A program made the position numbers and the translations under genes. A DNA stretch of 64,000 nt from Parabacteroides hominis (GTDB lineage Bacteria; Bacteroidota; Bacteroidia; Bacteroidales; Tannerellaceae), in NCBI RefSeq assembly GCF_014287585.1, contig NZ_JACOOJ010000020.1, forward strand, positions 30,977-94,976, given 5' to 3'. Below the pieces are notes generated by a model. The model was given only the letters and a program-made list of their open reading frames with translations, searched no databases and was not told the DNA's origin. Below are positions 47,369-57,825 of the stretch, piece by piece; the stretch's first letter is position 1; each line of letters opens with the position of its first letter.

Positions 47369-47997
47369 TGGAACTGAGCGTATTAAATATTAAAGGTGAA
47401 GATACCGGAAGAAAGGTAACATTGAACGATGCTATCTTTGGCATTGAACCCAATGATCATGCTATTTACTTGGATGTAAAACAGTATTTGGCTAATCAGC
47501 GTCAGGGAACTCACAAGTCTAAAGAAAGAAGTGAAGTTTCCGGTAGTACTCGTAAATTGATCCGCCAGAAGGGTGGTGGTGGAGCTCGTCGTGGTGACAT
47601 CAACTCTCCGGTATTGGTAGGTGGTGGCCGTGTATTCGGTCCGAAACCGAGAGATTATGAGTTCAAATTGAACAAGAAAGTAAAAGGCTTGGCTCGTAAG
47701 TCTGCCTTGACTTATAAAGCAAAGAATAACGCAATCGTAGTGGTAGAAGATTTCGCTCTGGAAGCTCCTAAAACTAAAGAATTCGTAACAATTGCTAAGA
47801 ATCTGAAAGTGGCTGACGGAAAGTTACTTTTGGTTTTATCAGAGAAAAATAATTTCGTATATTTGTCGGCCAGAAATTTAGAGAAGGCAAATGTCATAAC
47901 GGCTTCAGAGCTAAATACATACGGTGTGTTAAACGCTGTTAATTTGGTATTGACTGAGAGTTCTGTAGCTGTTATTGAAAAACTGTTTAACGCATAA
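47368..47997 (+). CDS. rplD: 50S ribosomal protein L4
   Basis: L4 lines the exit tunnel with its extended loop; in E. coli it also represses the S10 operon, which is not known to apply in Bacteroidetes. The 209-residue protein contains the loop [20 protein letters not shown] followed by [10 protein letters not shown], and the C-terminal domain ([20 protein letters not shown]). Its start overlaps the rplC stop by one base. Confidence 0.98.
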   Translation: MELSVLNIKGEDTGRKVTLNDAIFGIEPNDHAIYLDVKQYLANQRQGTHKSKERSEVSGSTRKLIRQKGGGGARRGDINSPVLVGGGRVFGPKPRDYEFKLNKKVKGLARKSALTYKAKNNAIVVVEDFALEAPKTKEFVTIAKNLKVADGKLLLVLSEKNNFVYLSARNLEKANVITASELNTYGVLNAVNLVLTESSVAVIEKLFNA

Positions 47998-48008
47998 GGA
48001 GTAGAAAA

Positions 48009-48302
48009 ATGGGAATTATTATTAAACCTATAGTAACTGAGAAGCAAACAGCGATTACGGAAAAAATGGATAATCGCTATGGTTTTCGTGTTTCTCCTGA
48101 TGCCAACAAGTTAGAGATTAAAAAAGCCATTGAAGACATGTATAATGTTACAGTAGTTGATGTTAACACCATCAACTACTCAGGAAAGCAGAAAAGTCGT
48201 TATACCAAATCCGGTATTATCAATGGCAAACAATCAGCTTTTAAGAAGGCTATCGTAACGTTGAAAGAAGGAGAAACAATTGATTTCTTTAGTAATATCT
48301 AA
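48009..48302 (+). CDS. rplW: 50S ribosomal protein L23
   Basis: L23 lies at the tunnel exit and is the docking site for trigger factor (encoded at 25195) and SRP. The 97-residue protein reads [20 protein letters not shown] at the start and has the conserved basic loop [14 protein letters not shown]. An AAGGAG sequence 6-8 bases before the ATG is an unusually good Shine-Dalgarno site for this phylum. Confidence 0.97.
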   Translation: MGIIIKPIVTEKQTAITEKMDNRYGFRVSPDANKLEIKKAIEDMYNVTVVDVNTINYSGKQKSRYTKSGIINGKQSAFKKAIVTLKEGETIDFFSNI

Positions 48303-48310
48303 AAAAAGAA

Positions 48311-49135
48311 ATGGGAATACGTAAATTAAAGCCCACAACACCGGGGCAGAGACACAAAGTTATTGGTGCATTTGATAAAATCACTGCAAGTACACCAGAA
48401 AAGTCTCTTGTAGTAGGTAAGAAGAGTACAGGTGGTCGTAACAACACTGGTAAGATGACAATGCGTTATCTTGGTGGCGGTCACAAACAGAAGTACAGAT
48501 TTATCGATTTCAAGAGAAACAAAGATGGCATTCCTGCAACAGTTAAGTCTATCGAGTATGATCCTAACCGTACATCTCGTATCGCACTGTTGTATTACGC
48601 AGACGGAGCAAAGAGCTATATCATCGCTCCGAACGGATTGGAAGTTGGCCAGACAGTGGTTTCAGGAAGCGAAGCAGCTCCTGAGATAGGTAATACTTTG
48701 CCTATGGCAAATATTCCCGTTGGTACTATTATTCACAACATTGAGCTTCGTCCGGGACAGGGTGCTAAGTTAGTACGTTCTGCCGGTGCTTTTGCTCAGT
48801 TGACTTCGAAAGAAGGCGATTATGCAATTATTAAGATGCCTTCTGGCGAAACCAGAAAGATTCTTGCTGCTTGTAAGGCTACAATTGGTAGTGTAGGTAA
48901 TTCAGACCATGGTCTTGAAAAATCAGGTAAAGCCGGTCGCTCTAGATGGTTAGGTCGTCGTCCTCGTAACCGTGGTGTCGTAATGAACCCGGTTGATCAC
49001 CCGATGGGTGGTGGTGAAGGTCGTGCTTCCGGAGGTCATCCAAGATCTCGCAATGGCTTATATGCTAAGGGCTTGAAGACAAGAGCTCCGAAGAAGCATT
49101 CTTCAAAATATATTATTGAAAGAAGAAAGAAATAA
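48311..49135 (+). CDS. rplB: 50S ribosomal protein L2
   Basis: L2 is required for subunit association and peptidyl-transferase activity. The 274-residue protein has [21 protein letters not shown] (domain 1) and the strictly conserved C-terminal [16 protein letters not shown], containing the His equivalent to E. coli His-229. rplW ends 8 bases upstream and rpsS begins 20 bases downstream. Confidence 0.98.
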   Translation: MGIRKLKPTTPGQRHKVIGAFDKITASTPEKSLVVGKKSTGGRNNTGKMTMRYLGGGHKQKYRFIDFKRNKDGIPATVKSIEYDPNRTSRIALLYYADGAKSYIIAPNGLEVGQTVVSGSEAAPEIGNTLPMANIPVGTIIHNIELRPGQGAKLVRSAGAFAQLTSKEGDYAIIKMPSGETRKILAACKATIGSVGNSDHGLEKSGKAGRSRWLGRRPRNRGVVMNPVDHPMGGGEGRASGGHPRSRNGLYAKGLKTRAPKKHSSKYIIERRKK

Positions 49136-49155
49136 TCTGATTAATTAAGTAAACT

Positions 49156-49425
49156 ATGAGTCGTTCGCTAAAAAAAGGCCCGTATATTAATGTAAAGCTT
49201 GAAAAGAAAGTCTTGGCAATGAATGAGTCAGGAAAGAAAGCTGTCGTTAAGACATGGGCAAGAGCTTCAATGATTTCGCCTGACTTTGTAGGCCATACTA
49301 TTGCAGTTCACAATGGAAATAAATTTATTCCTGTTTTTGTAACCGAGAACATGGTAGGTCATAAACTGGGAGAGTTTTCTCCTACTCGTACGTTCCGTGG
49401 TCACGCCGGTAACAAGAAAAAATAA
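49156..49425 (+). CDS. rpsS: 30S ribosomal protein S19
   Basis: S19 binds the 30S head with S13. The 89-residue protein has [18 protein letters not shown] at the start and the conserved [18 protein letters not shown] near the end. A 49-base gap before rplV contains no obvious structure. Confidence 0.98.
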   Translation: MSRSLKKGPYINVKLEKKVLAMNESGKKAVVKTWARASMISPDFVGHTIAVHNGNKFIPVFVTENMVGHKLGEFSPTRTFRGHAGNKKK

Positions 49426-49474
49426 TCGGTAGTAACAGGAATTCAGGAATCTGAAAATAAAAAGAATCAATAAA

Positions 49475-49885
49475 ATGGGTGCTAGAAAAAGAATATCAGC
49501 TGAAGCAAGAAAAGAAGCTCAGAAGACCATGTACTTCGCAAAATTGCGGAACGTGCCGACTTCTCCCCGCAAGATGCGTCTCGTTGTAGACATGATCCGC
49601 GGTATGGAAGTATTCCGTGCACTTGGTGTTTTGAAGTTTTCTAACAAGGAAGCTGCAGCAAGAGTAGAAAAATTGCTTCGTTCAGCTATTGCCAATTGGG
49701 AACAGAAAAATGAACGTAAAGCAGAAGCTGGAGAGTTGTGCGTATCTTCAATCAGCGTAGATTGCGCTACTACATTGAAGAGAATGCGTCCGGCTCCTCA
49801 GGGAAGAGGATACAGAATTCGTAAACGTTCGAACCATGTAACTCTGTTTGTTGATACACTTAGTAAAAACGATAGTCAAAATTAA
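49475..49885 (+). CDS. rplV: 50S ribosomal protein L22
   Basis: L22 extends a beta-hairpin into the exit tunnel, near the macrolide site. The 136-residue protein has the N-terminal [18 protein letters not shown] and the hairpin [26 protein letters not shown] region (split here as [19 protein letters not shown]). It is longer than E. coli L22 (110 residues) at both ends. It precedes rpsC by 7 bases. Confidence 0.97.
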   Translation: MGARKRISAEARKEAQKTMYFAKLRNVPTSPRKMRLVVDMIRGMEVFRALGVLKFSNKEAAARVEKLLRSAIANWEQKNERKAEAGELCVSSISVDCATTLKRMRPAPQGRGYRIRKRSNHVTLFVDTLSKNDSQN

Positions 49886-49892
49886 TTTGTAG

Positions 49893-50627
49893 ATGGGACA
49901 AAAAGTTAATCCGATTAGTAATCGTTTGGGAATTATCCGTGGTTGGGATTCCAATTGGTATGGCGGCAAGAAATACGGAGACACTTTGCTGGAAGATAGC
50001 AAAATCCGTAAATATCTGAATGCTCGTCTTGCTAAAGCTAGTGTATCTCGCGTCGTTATTGAACGTACGCTGAAGTTGATTACAATTACAGTTTGCACAT
50101 CACGTCCGGGTATCATCATCGGAAAAGGTGGTCAGGAAGTTGATAAGTTGAAAGAAGAGTTGAAGAAAATTACCGACAAAGAAGTTCAGATCAACATCTT
50201 TGAGGTAAAAAGACCCGAATTGGACGCTGTTATCGTTGCAAACAATATTGCTCGTCAGCTTGAAGGAAAAATTGCTTACCGTCGTGCTATCAAGATGGCT
50301 ATCGCCTCTACCATGAGAATGGGCGCCGAAGGTATTAAAGTGCAAGTCTCTGGTCGTTTGAATGGTGCTGAAATGGCTCGTTCAGAAATGTATAAAGAAG
50401 GAAGAACTCCGTTACACACATTCAGAGCAGATATTGATTATGCTTTGGCTGAAGCGTTGACGAAGGTTGGTTTGATCGGCGTTAAGGTTTGGATCTGCCG
50501 TGGTGAAGTTTATGGTAAGAGAGATCTTGCTCCTTCATTCGCTGCTTCTAAAGATTCAGGTCGCAGAAATGACAATGCCGGCGGCAGCAGAGAAAAGAAC
50601 TTCAAGAGAAAGAAAGCTAATCGTTAA
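49893..50627 (+). CDS. rpsC: 30S ribosomal protein S3
   Basis: S3 forms part of the mRNA entry helicase. The 244-residue protein has [19 protein letters not shown], a KH domain with [18 protein letters not shown], and the C-terminal domain [20 protein letters not shown] with [10 protein letters not shown]. The last 25 residues ([21 protein letters not shown]) form a basic disordered tail. Confidence 0.98.
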   Translation: MGQKVNPISNRLGIIRGWDSNWYGGKKYGDTLLEDSKIRKYLNARLAKASVSRVVIERTLKLITITVCTSRPGIIIGKGGQEVDKLKEELKKITDKEVQINIFEVKRPELDAVIVANNIARQLEGKIAYRRAIKMAIASTMRMGAEGIKVQVSGRLNGAEMARSEMYKEGRTPLHTFRADIDYALAEALTKVGLIGVKVWICRGEVYGKRDLAPSFAASKDSGRRNDNAGGSREKNFKRKKANR

Positions 50628-50647
50628 ACGTTAGAATTTAAGAAGAG

Positions 50648-51082
50648 ATGTTACAACCAAAGAAAACCAAGTTCAGAAGACAGCAGAAAGGCCGCATGAA
50701 GGGCGAAGCTCAACGTGGCAACCAGCTGGCATTCGGTTCGTTTGGTATAAAAGCGTTAGAAAATAAATGGATTACCGGTCGTCAGATCGAAGCTGCTCGT
50801 ATCGCGGTAACTCGTTATATGCAACGTCAGGGTCAGGTTTGGGTTCGTATTTTCCCGGACAAACCAATCACAAAGAAGCCTGCTGAAGTACGTATGGGTA
50901 AAGGTAAAGGTAATCCCGAAGGATTTGTTGCGCCTGTTACTCCAGGTCGTTTGATTTTCGAAATCGAAGGGGTTCCTTTTGATATTGCTAAAGAAGCTTT
51001 GCGCTTAGCTGCACAGAAGCTTCCGGTAACAACGAAGTTTGTTGTGAGACGTGATTATGATATGGCTAATCAAAATGCGTAA
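50648..51082 (+). CDS. rplP: 50S ribosomal protein L16
   Basis: L16 organises the A-site tRNA region of the large subunit. The 144-residue protein begins [19 protein letters not shown] and contains [19 protein letters not shown] and the conserved [15 protein letters not shown]. It lies 20 bases after rpsC and 6 bases before rpmC. Confidence 0.98.
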   Translation: MLQPKKTKFRRQQKGRMKGEAQRGNQLAFGSFGIKALENKWITGRQIEAARIAVTRYMQRQGQVWVRIFPDKPITKKPAEVRMGKGKGNPEGFVAPVTPGRLIFEIEGVPFDIAKEALRLAAQKLPVTTKFVVRRDYDMANQNA

Positions 51083-51088
51083 TTTGTT

Positions 51089-51286
51089 ATGAAGATTGCA
51101 GAAATTAGAGAATTAAGCACGAAGGAGTTAGTAGAAAGAATTGATGCTGAAGTGGCTGCTTACGATCAGAAAGTGATCAACCACAGCATTTCTCCGAGTG
51201 AAAACCCTGCTCAGATTAAACAACAACGCAGGATGATTGCGCGCATGAAAACAGAATTGCGCCAGAGAGAAGTTAACAACAAATAA
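51089..51286 (+). CDS. rpmC: 50S ribosomal protein L29
   Basis: A 65-residue two-helix protein at the tunnel exit beside L23. It has KIAEIRELSTKELVERIDAE and the C-terminal helix QIKQQRRMIARMKTELRQRE. Position between rplP and rpsQ is the universal one. Confidence 0.96.
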   Translation: MKIAEIRELSTKELVERIDAEVAAYDQKVINHSISPSENPAQIKQQRRMIARMKTELRQREVNNK

Positions 51287-51295
51287 TTGAGCCTG

Positions 51296-51553
51296 ATGGA
51301 AACTAGAAATTTAAGAAAAGAAAGAACGGGCGTGGTTACTAGCAACAAGATGGATAAGAGCATCACAGTTGCTATTAAATGGAAGGAAAAACACCCCATT
51401 TATGGAAAGTTCGTTAGCAAGACGAAGAAATATCATGCTCATGACGAAAAGAATGAATGCGGTATCGGTGATACTGTAAAGATTATGGAAACTCGTCCTT
51501 TGAGCAAAACAAAAAGATGGAGATTAGTTCAAATAATCGAAAGGGCTAAGTAA
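51296..51553 (+). CDS. rpsQ: 30S ribosomal protein S17
   Basis: A primary 16S rRNA-binding OB-fold protein of 85 residues: [21 protein letters not shown] and the S17 signature region [24 protein letters not shown] 51296 ([12 protein letters not shown]) is preferred over the in-frame TTG at 51287 because the family starts here. Confidence 0.97.
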   Translation: METRNLRKERTGVVTSNKMDKSITVAIKWKEKHPIYGKFVSKTKKYHAHDEKNECGIGDTVKIMETRPLSKTKRWRLVQIIERAK

Positions 51554-51554
51554 C

Positions 51555-51920
51555 ATGATACAACAAGAATCAAGACTAGTAGTAGCAGATAACAGTGGTG
51601 CAAAAGAAGCGTTGTGTATTCGCGTTTTGGGTGGTACAAGAAAACGTTATGCCTCTGTAGGGGATGTAATTGTAGTAGCAATTAAAAGTGTAATCCCGGC
51701 AAGTGATGTGAAGAAGGGTGCTGTTTCTAAGGCTATCATTGTTCGCACTAAAAAAGAAATCCGCCGCCCGGATGGTTCATACATCCGTTTCGATGATAAC
51801 GCTTGCGTATTGTTGAATGCCGGTGGTGATATTCGTGGAAGCCGTATCTTTGGTCCGGTTGCCAGAGAACTTCGTGCAACAAACATGAAAATTGTTTCAC
51901 TTGCACCTGAAGTGCTTTAA
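51555..51920 (+). CDS. rplN: 50S ribosomal protein L14
   Basis: L14 forms an inter-subunit bridge with 16S rRNA. The 121-residue protein begins [20 protein letters not shown] and carries [20 protein letters not shown] and [13 protein letters not shown]. It starts one base after the rpsQ stop codon. Confidence 0.98.
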   Translation: MIQQESRLVVADNSGAKEALCIRVLGGTRKRYASVGDVIVVAIKSVIPASDVKKGAVSKAIIVRTKKEIRRPDGSYIRFDDNACVLLNAGGDIRGSRIFGPVARELRATNMKIVSLAPEVL

Positions 51921-51939
51921 TTTTGTAAAACTTAAAGTA

Positions 51940-52260
51940 ATGAGCAAATTACATATCAAAAAAGGCGATATAGTTTTTGTTAATGCCGGCGAAGACAAAG
52001 GTAAGACAGGTCGTGTTTTAGAAGTTCTTGTAAAAGACAACCGTGCCATTGTAGAAGGTATTAATATGGTATCAAAGCATACCAAGCCTAATGCAAAGAA
52101 TCCTCAAGGAGGTATTGAAAAGAAGGAAGCTCCTATTCATATTTCTAACCTGAACGTTGTTGACCCGAAATCCGGTAAGCCGACACGTATCGGTCGTAAG
52201 TTAGACGAAAAAGGTGCTTTAGTGCGTTATTCTAAAAAATCAGGGGAGGAAATTAAGTAA
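51940..52260 (+). CDS. rplX: 50S ribosomal protein L24
   Basis: An assembly initiator of the 50S subunit, 106 residues with a KOW motif: [20 protein letters not shown], and [20 protein letters not shown] downstream. ATG 51940 ([10 protein letters not shown]) is the family start; a longer frame would overlap rplN. Its last base is the first base of the rplE ATG. Confidence 0.97.
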   Translation: MSKLHIKKGDIVFVNAGEDKGKTGRVLEVLVKDNRAIVEGINMVSKHTKPNAKNPQGGIEKKEAPIHISNLNVVDPKSGKPTRIGRKLDEKGALVRYSKKSGEEIK

Positions 52261-52817
52261 TGAGCAATACTGCCAGTCTTAAGAAAGAATATCAGGACAG
52301 AATTGTTCCTGCTTTGACGAAAGAGTTCGGTTATAAAACCGTAATGCAGGTTCCCGTACTGAAGAAGATTGTTATCAATCAGGGTTTGGGTATGGCTGCT
52401 GCAGATAAGAAGATTATCGATATCGCCATCAGCGAATTGTCTACAATCACAGGCCAGAAGGCTGTTGCGACAGTTTCAAAGAAGGATATCTCTAACTTCA
52501 AGTTGCGTAAGAAAATGCCGATCGGTGTAATGGTGACATTACGTCGTGAACAGATGTACGAATTCCTGGAAAGACTCGTTCGCGTAGCTCTTCCTCGTAT
52601 TCGTGACTTCAAGGGAATCGAGAGCAAATTGGACGGAAGAGGCAATTATACCCTCGGAATTCAGGAACAAATCATTTTCCCTGAAATAAATATCGATAAT
52701 ATTACCAAAATATTGGGAATGAATATTACCTTTGTGACCTCTGCGAAAACAGACGAAGAAGGGTATGCTCTCTTGAGAGAATTTGGGTTGCCTTTTAAAA
52801 ATGCAAAAAAAGACTAA
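52260..52817 (+). CDS. rplE: 50S ribosomal protein L5
   Basis: L5 binds 5S rRNA and contacts P-site tRNA. The 185-residue protein contains [35 protein letters not shown] and [12 protein letters not shown], all family hallmarks. It overlaps the rplX stop by one base and is followed 6 bases later by rpsN. Confidence 0.98.
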   Translation: MSNTASLKKEYQDRIVPALTKEFGYKTVMQVPVLKKIVINQGLGMAAADKKIIDIAISELSTITGQKAVATVSKKDISNFKLRKKMPIGVMVTLRREQMYEFLERLVRVALPRIRDFKGIESKLDGRGNYTLGIQEQIIFPEINIDNITKILGMNITFVTSAKTDEEGYALLREFGLPFKNAKKD

Positions 52818-52823
52818 GTAGTT

Positions 52824-53093
52824 ATGGCAAAGGAATCAATGAAAGCCCGTGAGGTGAAAAGAGCAAAGCTCGTAGCTAAATACGCTGCTAAAAGAGCAGA
52901 ACTGAAAGCAGCTGGAGACTATGAAGCTTTACAGGCTTTACCTAAAAATGCTTCTCCTGTACGTTTGCACAATCGTTGCAAAATTACAGGTCGTCCGAAA
53001 GGCTATGTACGCCAGTTCGGTATTTCTCGTATTCAACTGCGTGAAATGGCATCTCATGGTTTAATCCCGGGTGTAAAGAAAGCAAGTTGGTAA
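52824..53093 (+). CDS. rpsN: 30S ribosomal protein S14 (zinc-free type)
   Basis: An 89-residue S14 of the long C-minus class: the four zinc cysteines of the short form are absent, leaving only Cys-52 in [20 protein letters not shown]. This class is independent of zinc supply. It ends with [11 protein letters not shown]. Together with the zinc-free L36 in the same cluster it suggests a zinc-sparing ribosome. Confidence 0.97.
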   Translation: MAKESMKAREVKRAKLVAKYAAKRAELKAAGDYEALQALPKNASPVRLHNRCKITGRPKGYVRQFGISRIQLREMASHGLIPGVKKASW

Positions 53094-53150
53094 GAGTTTT
53101 TTTAATTTAAATATTGTCCGGGTGGCCGGATCAATTTAATTCATTTATAT

Positions 53151-53546
53151 ATGACAGATCCTATTGCAGATTATTTGACAAGATTGCGTAACGCAATCAA
53201 AGCGAAGCACAGAGTTGTTGAAGTGCCGGCGTCAAATTTAAAGAAAGAGATCACTAAGATCCTTTTCGACAAGGGTTACATTCTTAATTTTAAGTTTGTA
53301 GAAGATGGTCCTCAGGGTACAATTAAGATTGCCTTGAAGTATGACCTGGTAAACAAAGTAAATGCAATCAAGAAACTTGAGAGAGTTTCTACCCCTGGTT
53401 TGCGTAAGTACACTGGTTACAAGGAAATGCCGAGAGTATTGAATGGTTTAGGTATTGCCGTTCTTTCTACTTCTAAAGGTGTGATGACAGACAAAGAAGC
53501 CCGTGATCTGAAGATCGGTGGTGAAGTATTATGTTATGTTTATTAA
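53151..53546 (+). CDS. rpsH: 30S ribosomal protein S8
   Basis: S8 binds helix 21 of 16S rRNA and, in E. coli, represses the spc operon. The 131-residue protein begins MTDPIADYLTRLRNAIKAKH and contains RVLNGLGIAVLSTSKGVMTD. The 57-base gap before it is the largest between L24 and S5 but shows no strong structure. Confidence 0.98.
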   Translation: MTDPIADYLTRLRNAIKAKHRVVEVPASNLKKEITKILFDKGYILNFKFVEDGPQGTIKIALKYDLVNKVNAIKKLERVSTPGLRKYTGYKEMPRVLNGLGIAVLSTSKGVMTDKEARDLKIGGEVLCYVY

Positions 53547-53562
53547 TTAGGAGGGAAGAAGA

Positions 53563-54114
53563 ATGTCAAGAATAGGAAAATTACCAATTCATGTACCGGC
53601 CGGTGTTACGGTTACCATTAAGGATAATGTTGTGACTGTTAAAGGTCCCAAAGGCGAAATGACTCAGGCTGTGAATCCTGATATTAATGTGACTTTGGAA
53701 GATGGAATCATTCATCTGACACGTCCGACAGACGAAAAGAACCATCGTGCGCTGCACGGTTTGTATCGTTCGCTGATCAACAACATGGTGATCGGTTGTT
53801 CAGAAGGATACAAAAAAGAACTGGAACTTGTCGGTGTTGGTTACCGTGTGACAAATACAGGTCAGCTGTTAGATCTTTCTTTAGGTTATACTCACAACAT
53901 CTACATGCAGTTGCCTAAAGAAGTGAAAGTTGAAACAAAGGCAGAGAGAAATAAAAATCCTCTTATTATCCTTGAATCGGCTGATAAACAATTACTGGGA
54001 CAGATTTGTGCTAAGATTCGTTCATTCAGAATGCCGGAGCCGTATAAAGGTAAAGGTATTAAGTTCGTGGGTGAAGAAATTCGCAGAAAGTCTGGTAAAT
54101 CAGCAGGTAAGTAA
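53563..54114 (+). CDS. rplF: 50S ribosomal protein L6
   Basis: L6 lies near the factor-binding centre. The 183-residue protein has two homologous domains; the second contains the family signature PEPYKGKGIKF. A strong Shine-Dalgarno-like GGAGGG lies 9-14 bases before the ATG, unusual in Bacteroidetes. Confidence 0.98.
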   Translation: MSRIGKLPIHVPAGVTVTIKDNVVTVKGPKGEMTQAVNPDINVTLEDGIIHLTRPTDEKNHRALHGLYRSLINNMVIGCSEGYKKELELVGVGYRVTNTGQLLDLSLGYTHNIYMQLPKEVKVETKAERNKNPLIILESADKQLLGQICAKIRSFRMPEPYKGKGIKFVGEEIRRKSGKSAGK

Positions 54115-54135
54115 TCTACGTAAACTGAAATTATC

Positions 54136-54480
54136 ATGACAACGAAGGAAGAAAGAAGATTAAAGATAAAAGCAGGTGTACGCGGTAAGATCTCAGGAAC
54201 TCCTGAACGTCCGCGCCTGACTGTGTTTAGAAGCAACAAGCAGATCTATGCACAGGTTATAGATGATACTACAGGTAAGACTCTGGCTGCAGCATCCTCT
54301 TTGAAGATGGATGTTAAGGCTCCGAAAAAAGAGATTGCTGCCAAGGTTGGAGAACAGATCGCTAAAGTTGCCCAGGAAGCTGGTGTACAGGCTGTAGTTT
54401 TCGACCGTAACGGTTACCTGTATCACGGGAGAATTAAAGAATTAGCTGATGCTGCACGTAACGGCGGCCTTAAATTTTAA
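54136..54480 (+). CDS. rplR: 50S ribosomal protein L18
   Basis: L18 binds 5S rRNA together with L5. The 114-residue protein has the basic N-terminus [19 protein letters not shown], then [20 protein letters not shown], and ends in the family-typical [20 protein letters not shown] region. It abuts rpsE. Confidence 0.98.
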   Translation: MTTKEERRLKIKAGVRGKISGTPERPRLTVFRSNKQIYAQVIDDTTGKTLAAASSLKMDVKAPKKEIAAKVGEQIAKVAQEAGVQAVVFDRNGYLYHGRIKELADAARNGGLKF

Positions 54481-54485
54481 TGAAG

Positions 54486-55004
54486 ATGGCAGGAGTTAAT
54501 AATAGAGTTAAGTCGACCAACGACATAGAGTTGAAGGACCGTTTGGTTGCAATCAACCGCGTAACTAAAGTAACCAAAGGTGGACGTACATTCAGTTTTG
54601 CTGCTATTGTTGTAGTAGGAAACGAAGACGGCATCGTTGGCTGGGGCTTGGGTAAAGCCGGTGAAGTAACGACAGCTATCGCAAAAGGTGTTGAAGCTGC
54701 AAAGAAAAATCTGATCAAAGTTCCTGTTCACAAAGGTACTATTCCTCACGAACAGTTGGCTAAGTTCGGTGGCGCTCAGGTGCTGATCAAACCGGCTTCT
54801 CACGGTACCGGTGTTAAAGCTGGTGGTGCTATGCGTGCTGTATTGGAAAGTGTAGGTATCACAGACGTTTTGGCTAAGTCAAAAGGTTCTTCTAACCCTC
54901 ACAACTTGGTAAAGGCAACTATTGCCGCTTTGAGTGAGTTAAGAAGCCCGTTGATGGTTGCTCAGAACAGAGGTGTTGCAGTAGAAAAAGTATTCAGAGG
55001 TTAA
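54486..55004 (+). CDS. rpsE: 30S ribosomal protein S5
   Basis: S5 takes part in decoding fidelity and the mRNA entry site. The 172-residue protein begins [19 protein letters not shown] and contains [18 protein letters not shown], then [17 protein letters not shown], and the second-domain sequence [23 protein letters not shown] 54480, two codons upstream and overlapping the rplR stop, is an alternative start. Confidence 0.97.
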   Translation: MAGVNNRVKSTNDIELKDRLVAINRVTKVTKGGRTFSFAAIVVVGNEDGIVGWGLGKAGEVTTAIAKGVEAAKKNLIKVPVHKGTIPHEQLAKFGGAQVLIKPASHGTGVKAGGAMRAVLESVGITDVLAKSKGSSNPHNLVKATIAALSELRSPLMVAQNRGVAVEKVFRG

Positions 55005-55023
55005 TTAGGGAGGATAATAAGTT

Positions 55024-55200
55024 ATGGCAACTATCAAAGTTAAGCAGACAAAAAGTAGAATTAAATGCCCGAAAGACCAAAAGAGAACTCTTGATGCACT
55101 GGGTCTGAAGAAAATGAACCAGGTAGTAGAACATGAAGCTACTCCGGCTATTCTGGGTATGGTTGAGAAAGTGAAACATTTGGTTTCAGTAGTAAAGTAA
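55024..55200 (+). CDS. rpmD: 50S ribosomal protein L30
   Basis: A 58-residue L30: MATIKVKQTKSRIKCPKDQK at the start and LGLKKMNQVVEHEATPAILG in the middle, ending KHLVSVVK, which matches the bacterial L30 fold. A good Shine-Dalgarno sequence (GGGAGGA) lies about 10 bases before the ATG. It sits in the standard place between rpsE and rplO. Confidence 0.95.
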   Translation: MATIKVKQTKSRIKCPKDQKRTLDALGLKKMNQVVEHEATPAILGMVEKVKHLVSVVK

Positions 55201-55227
55201 TAACGGTTGAAAAATAAATTATAGGAT

Positions 55228-55674
55228 ATGAATTTATCAAATTTAAAACCTGCTGAAGGATCTACCAAGACCAGAAAAAGAATCGGCCGTGGTCCGGGTT
55301 CAGGATTAGGAGGAACTTCAACAAGAGGTCATAAAGGTGCGAAATCAAGATCCGGTTACAAGCAGAAAATCGGTTTCGAAGGTGGTCAGATGCCTATACA
55401 GAGACGCTTACCTAAATTTGGTTTCAAGAATATTAACCGCGTTGAATATAAAGCTATCAATCTTTCTACATTACAGGGCATGGCTGAAGCTCAGCAGCTC
55501 TCTAAGATTGGTATCAACGAACTGATCGAAGCAGGTTTCATTTCCTCTTCCCAGTTGGTTAAAATTCTTGCTAACGGCAACTTGACAGCTAAACTTGAAG
55601 TGGAAGCTCACGCTTTCTCTAAGAGTGCTGAAGCTGCTATCCAGGCAGTAGGTGGAACTGTTGTTAAACTCTAA
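55228..55674 (+). CDS. rplO: 50S ribosomal protein L15
   Basis: A late-assembling 50S protein of 148 residues: MNLSNLKPAEGSTKTRKRIG, the glycine-rich GRGPGSGLGGTSTRGHKG, and GFEGGQMPIQRRLPKFGF in the N-terminal tail. It is followed by secY after 3 bases, so ribosome and translocon synthesis are coupled. Confidence 0.98.
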   Translation: MNLSNLKPAEGSTKTRKRIGRGPGSGLGGTSTRGHKGAKSRSGYKQKIGFEGGQMPIQRRLPKFGFKNINRVEYKAINLSTLQGMAEAQQLSKIGINELIEAGFISSSQLVKILANGNLTAKLEVEAHAFSKSAEAAIQAVGGTVVKL

Positions 55675-55677
55675 GTT

Positions 55678-57018
55678 ATGAGAGCAGTTGAAACAATAAA
55701 AAATATCTGGAAGATAGAGGATCTGAGAAATCGGATCCTCACCACTCTTTTATTGGTGGCTATATACCGTTTCGGTACATACGTTGTTCTTCCGGGTATT
55801 GATCCTAAAGCGTTGACCGCTTTGCAGGAACAGACAAGAGGCGGATTGTTGGCGTTGTTGGATATGTTCTCTGGTGGTGCTTTCTCTAATGCATCTATCT
55901 TTGCATTAGGGATTATGCCGTATATCTCCGCTTCCATTGTAATGCAGTTGATGGCAATTGCAGTTCCTTCTTTCCAGAAATTACAGAGAGAAGGTGAAAG
56001 TGGTCGTCGTAAGATCAACCAGTGGACTCGTTATCTGACAGTCATGATCCTTCTGTTCCAAGGTCCGACGTATCTTGTTAACTTAAGTGTACAGCTGAAA
56101 GCCGCCGGTGCAGCTTTGCCTGCAGGTATATGGTTTACAATTTCCTCTACAGTTATCTTAGCTGCTGGAAGTATGTTTATCTTATGGCTTGGTGAAAGAA
56201 TTACAGATAAAGGTGTTGGAAATGGTATTTCATTTATCATTTTAGTTGGTATTATAGCCCGTCTGCCGCACTCTTTGTTCGAAGAATTTATTTCGAGAAC
56301 AAGTGAGAAAACCGGTGGTCTGGTTATGTTCTTGTTTGAAATGTTGTTCCTTTTGCTGGTTATTGCAGGTGCGATCCTGTTGGTACAAGGTACTCGCAAG
56401 GTTCCCGTACAGTATGCAAAGCGGATCATTGGAAATAAACAATATGGTGGCGCACGCCAGTACATCCCTCTTAAGGTGAATGCAGCAAACGTGATGCCTA
56501 TCATCTTTGCCCAGGCAATCATGTTTATTCCTATTTCAATTGTTGGTTTCTCAAGCACAGGCGAACAGTCTGGTTTCGTAGCTGCGTTTATGGACAATAC
56601 CGGATTTTGGTACAACTTCGTATTTGCTGTACTGATTATCTTGTTTACATATTTCTATACAGCTATCACGATCAATCCTACTCAGATGTCGGATGATCTG
56701 AAGAGAAACAACGGGTTCATTCCAGGTGTTAAGCCGGGAAAGAGTACCAAAGATTATTTGGATACCATCATGGACCGTATTACTTTGCCGGGAGCATTCT
56801 TCCTCGCATTAGTGGCTATCATGCCTGCTTTTGCCCGGATCGCCGGTGTAAGTATGGCGTTCTCCCAGTTCTTTGGCGGAACATCTTTGTTGATCCTGGT
56901 TGGTGTGGTGTTGGATACACTGCAGCAAGTAGAAAGTCATTTGCTGATGCGTCATTATGACGGTTTGTTGAAGTCAGGAAGAATTAAAGGTCGCTCAGGC
57001 GCGGTTGGTGCTTATTAA
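55678..57018 (+). CDS. secY: Preprotein translocase subunit SecY
   Basis: SecY forms the protein-conducting channel in the inner membrane. The 446-residue protein has ten hydrophobic segments; hallmarks are LALLDMFSGGAFSNASIFAL and GIMPYISASIVMQL near the plug, the FTYFYTAITINPTQMSDDL block, and the C-terminal EVSHLLMRHYDG-type region. The gene follows rplO by 3 bases and precedes map by 5 bases; adk does not intervene as it does in E. coli relatives and Bacillus. Confidence 0.98.
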   Translation: MRAVETIKNIWKIEDLRNRILTTLLLVAIYRFGTYVVLPGIDPKALTALQEQTRGGLLALLDMFSGGAFSNASIFALGIMPYISASIVMQLMAIAVPSFQKLQREGESGRRKINQWTRYLTVMILLFQGPTYLVNLSVQLKAAGAALPAGIWFTISSTVILAAGSMFILWLGERITDKGVGNGISFIILVGIIARLPHSLFEEFISRTSEKTGGLVMFLFEMLFLLLVIAGAILLVQGTRKVPVQYAKRIIGNKQYGGARQYIPLKVNAANVMPIIFAQAIMFIPISIVGFSSTGEQSGFVAAFMDNTGFWYNFVFAVLIILFTYFYTAITINPTQMSDDLKRNNGFIPGVKPGKSTKDYLDTIMDRITLPGAFFLALVAIMPAFARIAGVSMAFSQFFGGTSLLILVGVVLDTLQQVESHLLMRHYDGLLKSGRIKGRSGAVGAY

Positions 57019-57023
57019 TTAGA

Positions 57024-57809
57024 ATGATCTATTTAAAAACAGATGAAGAAATTGAGTTGATGCGTGCGGCGAATCAACTGGTGGGCAAGACGCTTGGCGA
57101 ATTGGCCAAACATATCGCTCCCGGTGTCAATACGCTTCAACTCGATAAGATTGCCGAGGAATTCATTAGAGATAATGGTGCGGTTCCGGCGTTTTTGGGA
57201 TACGGAGGTTTTCCTAATTCCATATGTGCTTCCGTGAATGAACAGGTTGTACATGGTATTCCCTCTTCGAAGATAATACTGAAAGAGGGAGATGTCATAT
57301 CTGTCGACTGCGGTACGGTGTTGAATGGTTTTGTCGGCGACTCGGCTTATACGTTTTGTGTGGGCGAAGTCGATCCTAAAGTGAAAGCCTTGTTGAAGAC
57401 AACAAAAGAATCGCTTTACCTGGGAATCCAGCATGCCATCGAAGGCAAACGCCTCGGAGACATCAGTCATGCCGTACAGTCCTATTGTGAATCGAAAGGC
57501 TACTCTGTTGTCAGGGAGCTGGTCGGCCACGGTATCGGACGTAAGATGCACGAAGAGCCGGAAGTCCCCAATTACGGACGCCCCGGTTGCGGTCCCTTGT
57601 TACGCAGCGGTATGTGTATCTGCATAGAACCGATGATCAATATGGGAAGCAAGAATGTCGCTTTTGAAAAAGACGGTTGGACAGTCCGTACGAAAGACAG
57701 AAAGTGTTCGGCTCATTTCGAGCATTGTATCGCGATCCGTCCCGAAGGACCCCAGATCTTGTCTTCATTCGAGTTTTTAGAAGAAGTTTTAGGTAATAAC
57801 GCAATTTAA
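57024..57809 (+). CDS. map: Methionine aminopeptidase type I
   Basis: It removes the N-terminal Met from nascent proteins. The 261-residue enzyme has the five metal ligands in the usual order: Asp in SVDCGTVLNGF, Asp in VGDSAYTF, His in VGHGIGRKMHEEP, Glu in CIEPMINMG, and Glu in RPEGPQILSSFE (EHCIA region upstream). Codon use changes a little toward GC-rich codons relative to the ribosomal genes around it. Confidence 0.97.
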   Translation: MIYLKTDEEIELMRAANQLVGKTLGELAKHIAPGVNTLQLDKIAEEFIRDNGAVPAFLGYGGFPNSICASVNEQVVHGIPSSKIILKEGDVISVDCGTVLNGFVGDSAYTFCVGEVDPKVKALLKTTKESLYLGIQHAIEGKRLGDISHAVQSYCESKGYSVVRELVGHGIGRKMHEEPEVPNYGRPGCGPLLRSGMCICIEPMINMGSKNVAFEKDGWTVRTKDRKCSAHFEHCIAIRPEGPQILSSFEFLEEVLGNNAI

Positions 57810-57825
57810 TTTGATTTAATTTTAT